This document shows positions 35,555 through 44,411 of a DNA stretch of 64,000 nucleotides, piece after piece; the first letter of the stretch is position 1, and the number at the start of each line of letters is the position of its first letter. The position numbers and the translations under genes were made by a program. The DNA is from Streptococcus suis (lineage in GTDB: Bacteria; Bacillota; Bacilli; Lactobacillales; Streptococcaceae). The notes below the pieces were generated by a model, which was not told the DNA's origin, did no database searches, and saw only the letters and a list, made by a program, of their open reading frames with translations. Location: positions 1-64,000 of the forward strand of contig NZ_JAEUXI010000005.1 in the NCBI RefSeq assembly GCF_016775005.1. The letters run 5' to 3'.

Positions 35555-37723
35555 ATGAAAAAATTTCTTAGTTTCGAATTTTGGCAAAAGTTCGGGAAGT
35601 GTTTAATGGTTGTGATTGCCGTAATGCCAGCGGCGGGTCTCATGGTGTCAATCGGGAACTCGATTCCTCTGATTAGCCAAGATTCAGAGCTATTGGCTCG
35701 TATTGGGAATATTATTGCGCAAATTGGTTGGGGAATTATCGGTAACCTTCACTTGCTCTTTGCCTTGGCAATTGGTGGTAGCTGGGCTAAGGAAAAGGCT
35801 GGTGGTGCCTTCTCAGCAGGTCTTGCCTTCATTCTCATTAACTTGATTACTGGTCATTTCTTTGGCGTAAGTACAGCTATGTTGTCAGATGCAGAAGCGA
35901 CAGTCAGCACAGTCTTCGGGACACAAATCCCAGTTTCAGGTTACTTCGTCAATATCTTGGGCCAACCTGCCCTTAACATGGGTGTCTTCGTTGGTATCAT
36001 CGCTGGTTTTGTAGGAGCAACAACCTATAACAAATACTACAATTACCGCAAATTACCAGATGTTTTGACTTTCTTTAACGGCAAACGCTTCGTACCATTT
36101 GTGGTTATCTATCGCTCTGTACTTGTTGCGTTAGGTTTGGCGATTTTCTGGCCGCTTGTTCAAACAGGGATCAACAGCTTTGGTAAATGGATTGCGACTT
36201 CGCAAGAAACAGCTCCAATCTTGGCACCATTTGTTTACGGTACCTTGGAACGCTTGCTTCTTCCATTCGGTCTTCACCACATGTTGACCATTCCGATGAA
36301 CTATACTTCGCTTGGTGGGACCTATGACATCTTGACAGGGGCTCAAGCAGGTACACAGGTATTTGGCCAAGATCCGCTTTGGTTGGCTTGGATTACTGAC
36401 TTGATTAACCTCAAGGATGCTGGGGATATGACCCAGTACAATGATCTTTTAGCGAATGTAACTCCAGCTCGTTTCAAAGTGGGACAAATGATTGGTTCCT
36501 CAGGTATTCTTATGGGATTGTCCTATGCCATGTATCGCAATGTTGATCCAGATAAGAAGAAAAAATACAAAGGGATGTTCCTATCTTCTGCACTTGCTGT
36601 CTTCTTGACAGGTGTAACAGAACCAATCGAGTTCATGTTCATGTTTGCGGCAATGCCACTCTATGTTGTCTATGCTTTGGTACAGGGTGCAGCTTTTGCA
36701 ATGGCAGATATTGTCAACTTGCGTATGCACTCATTTGGTAATATCGAATTCCTTACACGTACACCGATGGCGATCAAAGCTGGTATCGGTATGGACGTGA
36801 TCAACTTCATTTGGGTAACAGCCCTCTTTGCAGTTGGAATGTACTTCATTGCCGACTTTATGATTAAGAAATTCAACCTAGCAACAGCTGGACGCAATGG
36901 TAACTATGATACAGAAACAACAGATGTAGTTTCTAACTCAAACGTAGATACTGCAGATGCCAATTCACAAGTGGTTCAAATCATCAACTTGCTTGGTGGT
37001 CGTGATAATATCGCAGATGTGGATGCTTGTATGACTCGCCTTCGCGTTAGTGTCAAAGATGTGGCACAGGTTGGAGATGAAAATGCTTGGAAACAGGCTG
37101 GTGCTATGGGCTTGATTATCAAAGACTCAGGTGTTCAAGCAGTCTATGGACCAAAAGCAGATGTTCTCAAATCAGACATTCAAGACTTGCTAGAATCAGG
37201 CGTAGCTATTCCTCATACAGAGATTGTGGCGACAGAAGAAGTTGCTCCTGAGACTCAGTTCAAGGGTGTGACGGAGACAGTTTACTCTGTTGCTGAAGGG
37301 CAAGCTATTGCCATTACAGAAGTGAAAGATCCAGTCTTTTCACAAAAAATGATGGGCGACGGTTATGCAGTTGAGCCTAGCTCCGGTAATGTTTACGCAC
37401 CAGTTTCAGGTATTGTAACCAGTGTCTTCCCAACTAAACACGCTGTCGGTATTTTGTCTGACAAGGGTGTAGAAGTCTTGGTGCACGTCGGCCTAGATAC
37501 GGTTGCACTAAACGGTGTTCCATTCTCAGCTAAGGTAACAGATGGCCAACGCGTTGAAGCAGGAGACTTGCTCCTTGTTGCAGACCTTGAAGCTATTCGC
37601 TCAGCAGGACGTGAAACAACCATCGTCGTTGCCTTTACAAACACAACTGAAATCAAATCTGTCAGCCTTGAAAATCTTGGACAGGTCAGTCAAGATAGCC
37701 AAGTTGCTAAAGTAGAGTTGTAA
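35555..37723 (+). CDS. ptsG: PTS EIICBA transporter, glucose/maltose type
   Basis: 722-residue glucose-superfamily PTS permease that imports and phosphorylates its sugar. The order is EIIC (about 1-440, ten or so membrane segments, with FGLHHMLTIPMNY and GVTEPIEFMFMF), EIIB (about 465-550, phospho-Cys492 in DACMTRLRVS) and EIIA (about 580-722, phospho-His644 in VLVHVGLDTVALNG). Streptococcal relatives are called PtsG or MalT and can carry glucose or maltose. The shared operator with malQ favours a maltose-type role. 38 bases after the EEP gene, SD AAGGAG. Confidence 0.9.
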   Translation: MKKFLSFEFWQKFGKCLMVVIAVMPAAGLMVSIGNSIPLISQDSELLARIGNIIAQIGWGIIGNLHLLFALAIGGSWAKEKAGGAFSAGLAFILINLITGHFFGVSTAMLSDAEATVSTVFGTQIPVSGYFVNILGQPALNMGVFVGIIAGFVGATTYNKYYNYRKLPDVLTFFNGKRFVPFVVIYRSVLVALGLAIFWPLVQTGINSFGKWIATSQETAPILAPFVYGTLERLLLPFGLHHMLTIPMNYTSLGGTYDILTGAQAGTQVFGQDPLWLAWITDLINLKDAGDMTQYNDLLANVTPARFKVGQMIGSSGILMGLSYAMYRNVDPDKKKKYKGMFLSSALAVFLTGVTEPIEFMFMFAAMPLYVVYALVQGAAFAMADIVNLRMHSFGNIEFLTRTPMAIKAGIGMDVINFIWVTALFAVGMYFIADFMIKKFNLATAGRNGNYDTETTDVVSNSNVDTADANSQVVQIINLLGGRDNIADVDACMTRLRVSVKDVAQVGDENAWKQAGAMGLIIKDSGVQAVYGPKADVLKSDIQDLLESGVAIPHTEIVATEEVAPETQFKGVTETVYSVAEGQAIAITEVKDPVFSQKMMGDGYAVEPSSGNVYAPVSGIVTSVFPTKHAVGILSDKGVEVLVHVGLDTVALNGVPFSAKVTDGQRVEAGDLLLVADLEAIRSAGRETTIVVAFTNTTEIKSVSLENLGQVSQDSQVAKVEL

Positions 37724-37728
37724 AAAAT

Positions 37729-37779
37729 AAAAAAAGATTGAAAAGATGATTGCAGTCAATTCTTTTCAATCTTTTTTTT
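37729..37779. terminator. terminator after ptsG
   Basis: Long stem AAAGATTGAAAAGA/TCTTTTCAATCTTT flanked by A-run and T-run; can work for the convergent DUF2812 gene too. Confidence 0.9.
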
Positions 37780-37792
37780 GGATAGTATGCCA

Positions 37793-38419
37793 TCAGTATT
37801 TTTCTAATTTCTTCGCTTCTTTTTTACCTTTTTCAGCGATATGGAGGAAATAAATAGACCAAGCAAGGAAAAATAACGGAATGATGCCACTTCTAAACAA
37901 TGCGAATGGGGTCTCAAAGAGAAAACCAAACCAAAAACTGATGCCAGTTCGTTCCCATAGTCCTGGAGTTAGGTACCAGGATTTAGGATTCCAAAGTGTG
38001 TATCCATTTTGGAGTCCAACTTGGTAATGGATAAAAAATAAAGCCAGAAATAATCCGAAATAGGAGTAGGCATAATTTTGGTAGCGTGAATAGAATGCTT
38101 TTTTCGATTCGGTATCAGAAAAAATTTCTGTGCTTGAAGCTTCGATTGTTTGTTGAAAATAATGGATGCCACATCTACGACTACCTTGTATAGGTTGCCA
38201 ACCACAGTCTTCAAATAGAGAGAGGTAATTTGAATATTCTCCTTTTGCAATATGTTCGTGAAAATCAAGGCGTACGGGATGAGGGGTTCGACTACATTTT
38301 TCAAAATGATAGGCTGCTGTCCAAGGAGTTACTTTGATAAGCTGATAACCTTCGGATTGAATCGAATTAATCCAATGTTCTTCCTCTTGTAAACTGGTGA
38401 ATAATTTGTGTCTTATCAT
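37793..38419 (-). CDS. DUF2812 membrane protein
   Basis: 208-residue protein of the DUF2812 family. The soluble N-terminal part (LFTSLQEEEHWINSIQSEGY, then EYSNYLSLFEDCGWQ near 80) is followed by two hydrophobic segments near 130-150 and 180-200. Members occur next to PadR regulators, exactly as here: padR is ten bases upstream on the same strand. Function unknown; the pair is probably an envelope-stress or drug-responsive unit. Confidence 0.8.
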   Translation of the reverse strand: MIRHKLFTSLQEEEHWINSIQSEGYQLIKVTPWTAAYHFEKCSRTPHPVRLDFHEHIAKGEYSNYLSLFEDCGWQPIQGSRRCGIHYFQQTIEASSTEIFSDTESKKAFYSRYQNYAYSYFGLFLALFFIHYQVGLQNGYTLWNPKSWYLTPGLWERTGISFWFGFLFETPFALFRSGIIPLFFLAWSIYFLHIAEKGKKEAKKLEKY

Positions 38420-38429
38420 GGCTTCCTCC

Positions 38430-38741
38430 TTAAAAACCTAATTCTTTGGCAATATGATGTAGTTTTTGAATACGCTGTGTTTCCAGTTTAATAATCTCTT
38501 GTCCCGTTGCTGTTACTTGATAGACTTTTCTTCTTTTATCGGTACTTGGAATGGAACAAATCCATTTTAGTTTCAAAAGATTCTCAATCGCTCCATACAT
38601 GGTTCCTGCAGCGATTTTCACATCACCATCACTCATATCCTCTACTTTTTGCATGATATGGTAGCCATGGGCAGGTTCCAAGAGGGCTAATAGAATATAG
38701 TAAGTTGTCTCCGTTAAGGGGAGGTGCTTGTTCCTTTTCAT
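38430..38741 (-). CDS. PadR-family transcriptional regulator
   Basis: 103-residue PadR winged-helix protein of the short class. LTETTYYILLALLEPAHGYHI near 8-28 and KIAAGTMYGAIENLLKLKWI near 36-55 are typical, followed by the wing DKRRKVYQVTATG. It is cotranscribed with the DUF2812 gene and likely autorepresses through the dyad at 38799-38821. Confidence 0.9.
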   Translation of the reverse strand: MKRNKHLPLTETTYYILLALLEPAHGYHIMQKVEDMSDGDVKIAAGTMYGAIENLLKLKWICSIPSTDKRRKVYQVTATGQEIIKLETQRIQKLHHIAKELGF

Positions 38742-38783
38742 TTGGCTTCTCCTATGTAGTTCAAATGTACAGTTGTGCTATAT

Positions 38784-38812
38784 ATTATATATCGGAAAAC
38801 TATACATGTCAA
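38784..38812 (-). promoter_or_regulatory. padR-DUF2812 promoter, consensus
   Basis: Minus strand TTGACA, 17-base spacer, TATAAT: a perfect consensus promoter, presumably silenced by the overlapping dyad. Confidence 0.9.
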
Positions 38813-38821
38813 CTGTATAGT
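38799..38821. promoter_or_regulatory. PadR operator dyad
   Basis: ACTATACA and TGTATAGT are perfect inverted arms with a seven-base centre covering the -35. A related half-site (TGTACA) occurs in the leader. Confidence 0.75.
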
Positions 38822-38860
38822 GAAGAAGATTTTAAAAATCTTCTCAATCCTTGCCATTTA

Positions 38861-38869
38861 TGGTATAAT
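38861..38869 (+). promoter_or_regulatory. yebC promoter, extended -10
   Basis: TGGTATAAT, 32 bases before the ATG. Confidence 0.6.
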
Positions 38870-38901
38870 AAAGCGATTTTATAAAATGTAGGAGGTTCCC
38901 C

Positions 38902-39618
38902 ATGGGACGTAAATGGGCCAATATTGTAGCCAAGAAAACCGCAAAAGACGGTGCTAACTCAAAAGTTTACGCCAAATTTGGTGTTGAAATCTATGTAGCA
39001 GCGAAAAAGGGTGACCCAGATCCAGAAACAAACTCAGCGCTGAAATTTGTTATCGACCGTGCTAAGCAAGCGCAGGTTCCAAAACACATCATTGACAAGG
39101 CCATTGACAAGGCAAAAGGAAACACAGATGAAACCTTCGTGGAAGGTCGTTACGAAGGCTTTGGACCAAATGGTTCTATGATTATCGTTGATACCTTGAC
39201 ATCAAACGTAAACCGTACCGCAGCCAATGTTCGCTCTGCCTTTGGTAAAAACGGTGGAAACATGGGTGCATCTGGTTCCGTATCATTCATGTTTGATAAA
39301 AAAGGTGTGGTTGTATTTGCTGGTGATGATGCAGATGCCATCTTCGAATTGCTCTTAGAAGCAGATGTTGAAGTCGATGATGTAGAAGCAGAAGACGGCA
39401 CAATCACTGTCTATACAGCTCCAACGGATTTGCACAAGGCAATCGTGGCACTCAAAGAATCAGGAATCCAAGAGTTCAACGTTACTGAACTTGAAATGAT
39501 CCCGCAATCAGAAGTATCACTTGAAGGCGATGACCTCGCAACATTTGAAAAACTCTACGACGCCCTCGAAGATGACGAAGACGTCCAAAAAATCTACACG
39601 AATGTAGATGGCTTCTAA
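38902..39618 (+). CDS. yebC: YebC/PmpR-family protein
   Basis: 238-residue YebC-family protein. Members were described as DNA-binding regulators; one branch helps ribosomes on proline-rich stretches. The N-terminal [20 protein letters not shown], the [11 protein letters not shown] loop near 80-90 and [11 protein letters not shown] near 110 are diagnostic. Single-gene unit with SD AGGAGG. The stop codon is inside a 21-bp perfect terminator stem. Confidence 0.93.
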   Translation: MGRKWANIVAKKTAKDGANSKVYAKFGVEIYVAAKKGDPDPETNSALKFVIDRAKQAQVPKHIIDKAIDKAKGNTDETFVEGRYEGFGPNGSMIIVDTLTSNVNRTAANVRSAFGKNGGNMGASGSVSFMFDKKGVVVFAGDDADAIFELLLEADVEVDDVEAEDGTITVYTAPTDLHKAIVALKESGIQEFNVTELEMIPQSEVSLEGDDLATFEKLYDALEDDEDVQKIYTNVDGF

Positions 39619-39657
39619 TAAAAATGACTGTCCGGGGGACAGTCATTTTTATTAGAA
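39613..39657. terminator. 21-bp perfect hairpin ending yebC
   Basis: Arms 39613-39633 and 39637-39657 are perfectly complementary with a GGG loop. The 5' arm contains the yebC stop codon. The T-tract is within the stem end (CATTTTTATT). Confidence 0.8.
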
Positions 39658-39820
39658 GGTTGGAGATTGGAACTGCCGGTAGGCAGTTTTTTATAACCAA
39701 CAGTCTGGGAGAGTGAGACAGTTCAGCAAACTGTTTCAGTCTGAACCGAGAAAAATAAAAGTGAGGGGTTGGGAACCGATTCTTTTTCCTCAAAGCGTAG
39801 GAATTCAAACTTAAGCAGGC
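39658..39820. other. hairpin-rich spacer between yebC and metF
   Basis: No gene. A second terminator-like hairpin AACTGCC/GGCAGTT with T-tail lies at 39671-39692. An ACAGTT/AACTGT hairpin near 39719-39740 resembles modules of the dispersed repeats. The rest shows nothing clear. Confidence 0.5.
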
Positions 39821-39847
39821 AAAAAAATCACCGCAATTAGCGGTGAT
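39821..39847 (-). terminator. terminator of metE-metF
   Basis: Minus strand stem ATCACCGC/GCGGTGAT, AATTA-type loop, then T6. Confidence 0.9.
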
Positions 39848-39850
39848 GGT

Positions 39851-40711
39851 TTAACTAAAGTGTCTAAAGAGTGAGTGGGTTGCTTGATGGATATGTCTAG
39901 CGGTCTCTGCCTTGTTCATGGTATAGAGGTGGACACCAGCGACATCATTGGTGACCAAATCGACAATTTGGTCAATGGCATAGGCAAGTCCTGCTGCCCG
40001 CAAGGATTCGGGTTGGTGTTCGTATTTTTCCAAAATGGCTTTGAACTTGCGTGGGAGACGGATATTCTCACAGGTTTTCAAGAGTCGAAGTGCCTGATTC
40101 CTGTTGATGATAGGCATGATGCCTGCGATAATCGGCACTTCGATATCAGCTAGATAGCATTTCTCTTGAAAATCATAGAAAACATCGTTGTCGAAAAAGA
40201 GTTGGGTTACAAGACTGGAACAGCCAGCATCCACCTTCTTTTTCAAATTTTTAATATCCGCAACGGCACTTCCTGACTCTGGATGGCCTTCAGGGTAGCA
40301 GGCTCCGATAATGTCAAAATGCGGAGCTTCTTCCTTAATGAAGGAAATCAAATCAGTCGCATACCGAAAATCTTTCTTAGGAGGGAGACCTTGGATAATG
40401 TCACCACGCAGTGCCAAAATCCTTTGTACACCAATGCGGTCCAAGGACTGAAGAACAGAGCTAACTTTTTCTTTTGTCAGATAGGCTGCCGGTAGATGGG
40501 CAATGGTCGGTACTTGTAAGTCATTACGAACATAGTCCGATAGGCGAACGGTTGTTTCTTCGACGTTTAAGTTATTATTGCTACAAGTGACGCTGATAAA
40601 ATGAGGGGCCAAGCCTTGCATTTCTCTAAGTGCTTGGAGAATCTTTTCATTGCCTACTTCTGGTTTTGGAGGAAAAATTTCAAAAGAGAGACTTGGGGCT
40701 TGACCTGTCAT
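39851..40711 (-). CDS. metF: 5,10-methylenetetrahydrofolate reductase
   Basis: FAD-dependent TIM-barrel enzyme that makes 5-methyl-THF for MetE. 286 residues. LSFEIFPPKPE with catalytic Glu at the N-terminus, ILALRGDIIQGLPP near 94-107 and the STVTQLFFDND-like LVTQLFFDNDVF near 166 are family signatures. Separated from metE by three bases, forming metE-metF. Confidence 0.93.
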   Translation of the reverse strand: MTGQAPSLSFEIFPPKPEVGNEKILQALREMQGLAPHFISVTCSNNNLNVEETTVRLSDYVRNDLQVPTIAHLPAAYLTKEKVSSVLQSLDRIGVQRILALRGDIIQGLPPKKDFRYATDLISFIKEEAPHFDIIGACYPEGHPESGSAVADIKNLKKKVDAGCSSLVTQLFFDNDVFYDFQEKCYLADIEVPIIAGIMPIINRNQALRLLKTCENIRLPRKFKAILEKYEHQPESLRAAGLAYAIDQIVDLVTNDVAGVHLYTMNKAETARHIHQATHSLFRHFS

Positions 40712-40714
40712 AGA

Positions 40715-42964
40715 TTAGAGTTCCTTTCTGGCTGCCTTGGCCGCTTGGGTCAAGTGGATAAGGCTAGCTTTGGTTTCTGATTCACCACGAGTTTTTAGAC
40801 CGCAGTCTGGGTTGATCCAGACTTTTTCTTTTGGTACTTTTGAAAGAATGGCCTGAATAGTTTGTGAAATCTCCTCAACTGCAGGTACTCGTGGAGAGTG
40901 GATGTCATAGACACCAGGGCCTACCTGAGTTTGGAAGTTCTTAGCTTTGAGTTCATCTAGAATCACGAGATTAGAACGGCTAGCTTCAAAGGAAATCACA
41001 TCCGCATCCATGTTGTCGATGGCAGGAATGATGTCTGTAAATTCGCTATAGCACATGTGAGTGTGGATTTGTGTATCTGGCGCAACAGTTGAGTGTACCA
41101 AACGGAAGGCAGGAATTGCCCAGTCAAGATACTCGCTGTACCAGTCGCTACGGCGGAGTGGTAATTTTTCACGAAGGGCTGCTTCGTCAATTTGGATAAT
41201 CTTGATACCCGCTGCTTCAAGGTCAAGAACTTCTTCCTTGATAGCAAGGGCAATTTGAAGGGTTGATTCCTTGATAGAGATGTCTTCACGTGGGAAGGAC
41301 CAGTTGAGGATGGTTACAGGTCCTGTCAACATCCCTTTAACTGGTTTATTTGTACGGCTTTGAGCATAGCTAGACCATTTAACAGTAATTGGGTTCAAGC
41401 GAGTAACATCACCCCAGATGATTGGTGGTTTTACGCCACGAAGTCCATAAGATTGAACCCAACCGTTTTTGCTGAAGAGGTAGCCAGATAGGTTTTCGCC
41501 GAAGTATTCTACCATGTCGTTGCGTTCAAATTCACCGTGAACCAGTACATCGAAGTCAACTTCTTCCTGCCACTTAATCCACTCATCCGTACGAGTTTCA
41601 ACAAAGGAATCGTACTCTGCTTCGGTAATTTCGCCACGGCGGAAGGCTAAGCGAGTGCTGCGGACGTCCTTGGTTTGAGGGAAAGAACCGATAGTAGTGG
41701 TTGGAAGTAGTGGCAAGTTCAATTTTTCGCGCTGGATAGCTTCACGTTCCGAAAAGGCTGGAAGACGAGTGTAGTCTGCATCTGTCAAACCTGCCAAGCG
41801 GTCTGCAAGGGTTGCATCACGACCAACACGCTCAAGGGCAAAGAGTTCCTTGTTGGCTGTGAGAGCAGATTCTCCTTGACCATTACGAATAGCATCCAAA
41901 TCACGCAATTCGCTCAATTTTTCAACAGCAAAGGCAAAGTGATTGAGGATAGCAGGTTCAAATTCTTCATTAGCTGTAGTAAATGGTACATGAAGAAGGG
42001 AGCAAGAAGTTGTTAGAACGACATTTTCAGCTGGGATAGCCTCCAAAACTGCCAAGCTCTTTTCATAGTTGTTGCGCCAGATATTTTTACCGTTGACGAT
42101 ACCAGCGTAGAGGGTCTTGTCAGCCGGGAAGCCCGTTGCTACAAGTGCAGCCGTTTCCTTACCTTCTACAAAGTCAAGACCGATGGCATCGACTGGTAGG
42201 TTTGTTAATTCTGTGTAAATATCACGCACATCTCCGAAGTAGGTTTGGATAAGGACTTGTAAGCCTTTCTTGTCTGCCAAGAGTGTTTGGTAGATGTTTA
42301 GGAAAAGGGCTCTTTCTTCAGCAGTCAAATCCTTGACCAAGCTAGGTTCGTCTAACTGGATTTTTTCAGCGCCAAGTTCTGCCAATTTTGCAAATACTTG
42401 TCCGTAGGCAGCAACCAAGCTATCTGCTACATCTTCAGCTTTCACCCCTTCTTCAAAATCAGTTAATTGTAAGAGAGTGAATGGACCAATAAGGACTGGA
42501 CGAGTGGTAATTCCCAGATCCTTTGCTTCTTGGAATTCGTCGAAAATCTTGTGACCAGCTAGTTTGATTTCTGTGTCTTTTTCAATAGTTGGAACGATAT
42601 AGTGGTAGTTGGTGTTGAACCATTTTTTCATTGGTCTGGCACGAATGTCACCCTTGTCTCCTTGATAGCCACGCGCCAAAGCGAAGTATTTTTCAAGGTC
42701 TGTCAAGTCAAGCTCCTGAACAGCTTTTGGCACGATATTGAAGAGAACAGCTGCATCCAAAACATTGTCGTAGTGTGAGAAGTCATTGCTTGGGATTTCA
42801 GTAATGCCAGCTTCGTTAACAATATTCCAGTGCTTGGCACGCAGGTCCTTTGCTGCCGCTAAAAGCTCTTCTTGCGGAATTTCGTTTCTAAAGTATTTTT
42901 CAGTGATAAATTTTAATTGGCGGTGTTCGCCGATACGTGGAAATCCGATAATAGTTGTTGTCAT
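40715..42964 (-). CDS. metE: cobalamin-independent methionine synthase
   Basis: Transfers a methyl group from 5-methyl-THF polyglutamate to homocysteine. 749 residues, two barrels. The C-terminal one has the zinc ligands in [10 protein letters not shown] (His, Cys), an upstream Glu, and the final Cys in [13 protein letters not shown]. The N-terminal domain starts [17 protein letters not shown]. First gene of metE-metF, SD GGAGG. MET-box-like sequences lie upstream. Confidence 0.96.
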   Translation of the reverse strand: MTTTIIGFPRIGEHRQLKFITEKYFRNEIPQEELLAAAKDLRAKHWNIVNEAGITEIPSNDFSHYDNVLDAAVLFNIVPKAVQELDLTDLEKYFALARGYQGDKGDIRARPMKKWFNTNYHYIVPTIEKDTEIKLAGHKIFDEFQEAKDLGITTRPVLIGPFTLLQLTDFEEGVKAEDVADSLVAAYGQVFAKLAELGAEKIQLDEPSLVKDLTAEERALFLNIYQTLLADKKGLQVLIQTYFGDVRDIYTELTNLPVDAIGLDFVEGKETAALVATGFPADKTLYAGIVNGKNIWRNNYEKSLAVLEAIPAENVVLTTSCSLLHVPFTTANEEFEPAILNHFAFAVEKLSELRDLDAIRNGQGESALTANKELFALERVGRDATLADRLAGLTDADYTRLPAFSEREAIQREKLNLPLLPTTTIGSFPQTKDVRSTRLAFRRGEITEAEYDSFVETRTDEWIKWQEEVDFDVLVHGEFERNDMVEYFGENLSGYLFSKNGWVQSYGLRGVKPPIIWGDVTRLNPITVKWSSYAQSRTNKPVKGMLTGPVTILNWSFPREDISIKESTLQIALAIKEEVLDLEAAGIKIIQIDEAALREKLPLRRSDWYSEYLDWAIPAFRLVHSTVAPDTQIHTHMCYSEFTDIIPAIDNMDADVISFEASRSNLVILDELKAKNFQTQVGPGVYDIHSPRVPAVEEISQTIQAILSKVPKEKVWINPDCGLKTRGESETKASLIHLTQAAKAARKEL

Positions 42965-43043
42965 GTTCGATCCTCCAAAATATTCTACCCCTTTATCCTA
43001 ACAAAAACATTCAGGTCTGTATAATTGAAAATAAATAAGGAAG

Positions 43044-43062
43044 TATATAACCAAAAACTATA
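43044..43062 (-). promoter_or_regulatory. MET-box-like site upstream of metE
   Basis: On the minus strand TATAGTTTTTGGTTATATA. It resembles the streptococcal MtaR/MetR site (TATAGTTT..AAACTATA) and closely matches the site before metQ at 44313. Confidence 0.55.
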
Positions 43063-43093
43063 TCAAACATTCTTATCTAGTGATTCAATGCGG

Positions 43094-43116
43094 TTTTAGT
43101 TATAGTTTTACTAAAA
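43094..43116. promoter_or_regulatory. second dyad upstream of metE
   Basis: TTTTAGT and ACTAAAA are inverted arms around TATAGTTTT, which repeats the half-site of the MET-box-like element about 45 bases away. Confidence 0.4.
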
Positions 43117-43310
43117 GAACAATTGGATATCTGAGTTTTTCTACTATTTTATTGTCGGTTTTTTGAGTCATATTATTGACGTTGAAAGGTTGGAATCGAG
43201 TCAGGTTCTTATAAAAAATTTTTTAAGAGGTCATAAACTTTATAGATTGGTTCCATGAAAAAAATGCAGCAAGAACTCAACTGTTTAACAAGAAGAACCA
43301 AATGAAAATG
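43117..43310. other. AT-rich spacer
   Basis: No gene, repeat or clear signal recognised between the metE control region and the remnant ORF at 43311. Confidence 0.5.
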
Positions 43311-43451
43311 CTAAAAATCATTCTTTCTTTGGATTTGTTGTATCCAGTCGATTTCATCAGCTTGCAGTGCATGTTCAATCTAGGTATGTGTCTGATAAAA
43401 ATTCTTAAAGTCCTGATAAAAGATCTCTATTTTACAAGAATAGAGGGACAT
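43311..43451 (-). pseudogene. short degraded ORF remnant
   Basis: On the minus strand an ATG at 43451 opens MSLYSCKIEIFYQDFKNFYQ.., hits an in-frame TAG, and continues IEHALQADEIDWIQQIQRKN to a normal stop at 43311. The composition on both sides of the TAG looks protein-like. Probably the C-terminal remains of a lost gene; family not recognised. It overlaps the promoter of the next gene, so it is not likely functional. Confidence 0.4.
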
Positions 43452-43459
43452 GGTAGAAT
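43451..43459 (+). promoter_or_regulatory. promoter of the glutamine-amidotransferase-like gene
   Basis: Extended -10 TGGTAGAAT, 32 bases before ATG 43492. This argues against an upstream start. Confidence 0.55.
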
Positions 43460-43491
43460 GTTGTTCAAGTAGGTCGAAAGGTGGTGCCTGT

Positions 43492-44181
43492 ATGGCAAAA
43501 GTTCTTGTAGGAATTACTGGAAATGAAAAGCATATTCCTGGTCAGACAGGCATGACTTATGTTACCGTCGCAAGCGAATTGGCTCAAGGAGTTAGCGACG
43601 CGGGTGGCCTGCCAATTGTCATCCCCATGGGAGAGGTTTCCCAGGCCATAGACTACGTGACTATGATTGATAAATTAATTCTGTCGGGTGGTCAGCATGT
43701 GGATCCTCGTTTCTATGGAGAAGAAAAGTCGATTGAAAGTGATGACTATTTATTGGCGCGTGATGAGTTTGAATTGGCTCTGATTCGAGAGGCTTTGAAG
43801 CAAAACAAACCGATTTTTGCAGTGTGCCGAGGCATGCAACTTTTAAATGTCGCCCTTGGTGGTAGTCTCCATCAGGCTATTGAGGACCACTGGCAAGATG
43901 GGTATGCAGGAACTTCGCATAGTCTTCGTATCAAACCTCACAGTCGTGTTAGTCAGCTATTTGACCAAGGCAGTCAGATTAACTCTTTCCATCGCCAGAG
44001 CATCAAGGATTTGGCACCAGGCTTGGTAGCTACTGCCCATGATCCAAGAGATGGAACGATTGAAGCCTTTGAAAGTCGAAAAGGTGCTTCATTGCTGGGG
44101 ATTCAATGGCACCCAGAATTTCTGTGGCAAGAATGTGAAGGCTCACGCCAACTCTTTCGTTATTTAGTTGAACAATTATAA
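43492..44181 (+). CDS. class I glutamine amidotransferase-like, gamma-Glu-GABA hydrolase family
   Basis: 229-residue peptidase C26/PuuD-like hydrolase that cleaves gamma-glutamyl amide bonds. The nucleophile elbow is FAVCRGMQLLNVALGG near 107-122 and the catalytic His-Glu pair is WHPEF near 208. A binding segment LILSGGQHVDPRFYGE lies near 62-77. ATG 43492 follows AAAGGTGG and fits the conserved VGITGNEK start. Neighbouring methionine genes suggest nothing specific. Substrate unknown. Confidence 0.85.
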   Translation: MAKVLVGITGNEKHIPGQTGMTYVTVASELAQGVSDAGGLPIVIPMGEVSQAIDYVTMIDKLILSGGQHVDPRFYGEEKSIESDDYLLARDEFELALIREALKQNKPIFAVCRGMQLLNVALGGSLHQAIEDHWQDGYAGTSHSLRIKPHSRVSQLFDQGSQINSFHRQSIKDLAPGLVATAHDPRDGTIEAFESRKGASLLGIQWHPEFLWQECEGSRQLFRYLVEQL

Positions 44182-44206
44182 AAGCACCAGTTCGGTGCTT
44201 TTTTTG
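44181..44206 (+). terminator. terminator
   Basis: Stem AAAGCACC/GGTGCTTT with T-tail directly at the stop codon. Confidence 0.9.
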
Positions 44207-44312
44207 TTCATTTTTCACTTGGGACTATATGGTAGAATGTTTGGGAGCTTGGGCTATTCTGTCCTTATCTATATAAAAATGTTTCAAAACTAATAACCAA
44301 TAATATGTTTGT

Positions 44313-44330
44313 TATAGTTTTTTCTTATAT
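44313..44330 (+). promoter_or_regulatory. MET-box-like site upstream of metQ
   Basis: TATAGTTTTTTCTTATAT matches the metE site in 16 of 18 positions. Located about 80 bases before the ATG and upstream of an extended -10 TGGTAAGAT (44375-44383). Confidence 0.55.
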
Positions 44331-44411
44331 CTGAACATAAAAAAAGTCTAATAGCCAGATTGCTTTCCCTGTGGTAAGATAGGGATAGTTCAAATTAAGG
44401 AGATATACAAC

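Noticed and set aside
43450-43491. Upstream start for the glutamine amidotransferase-like gene
   Set aside because: It lies within the -10 element and adds residues not expected for the family.
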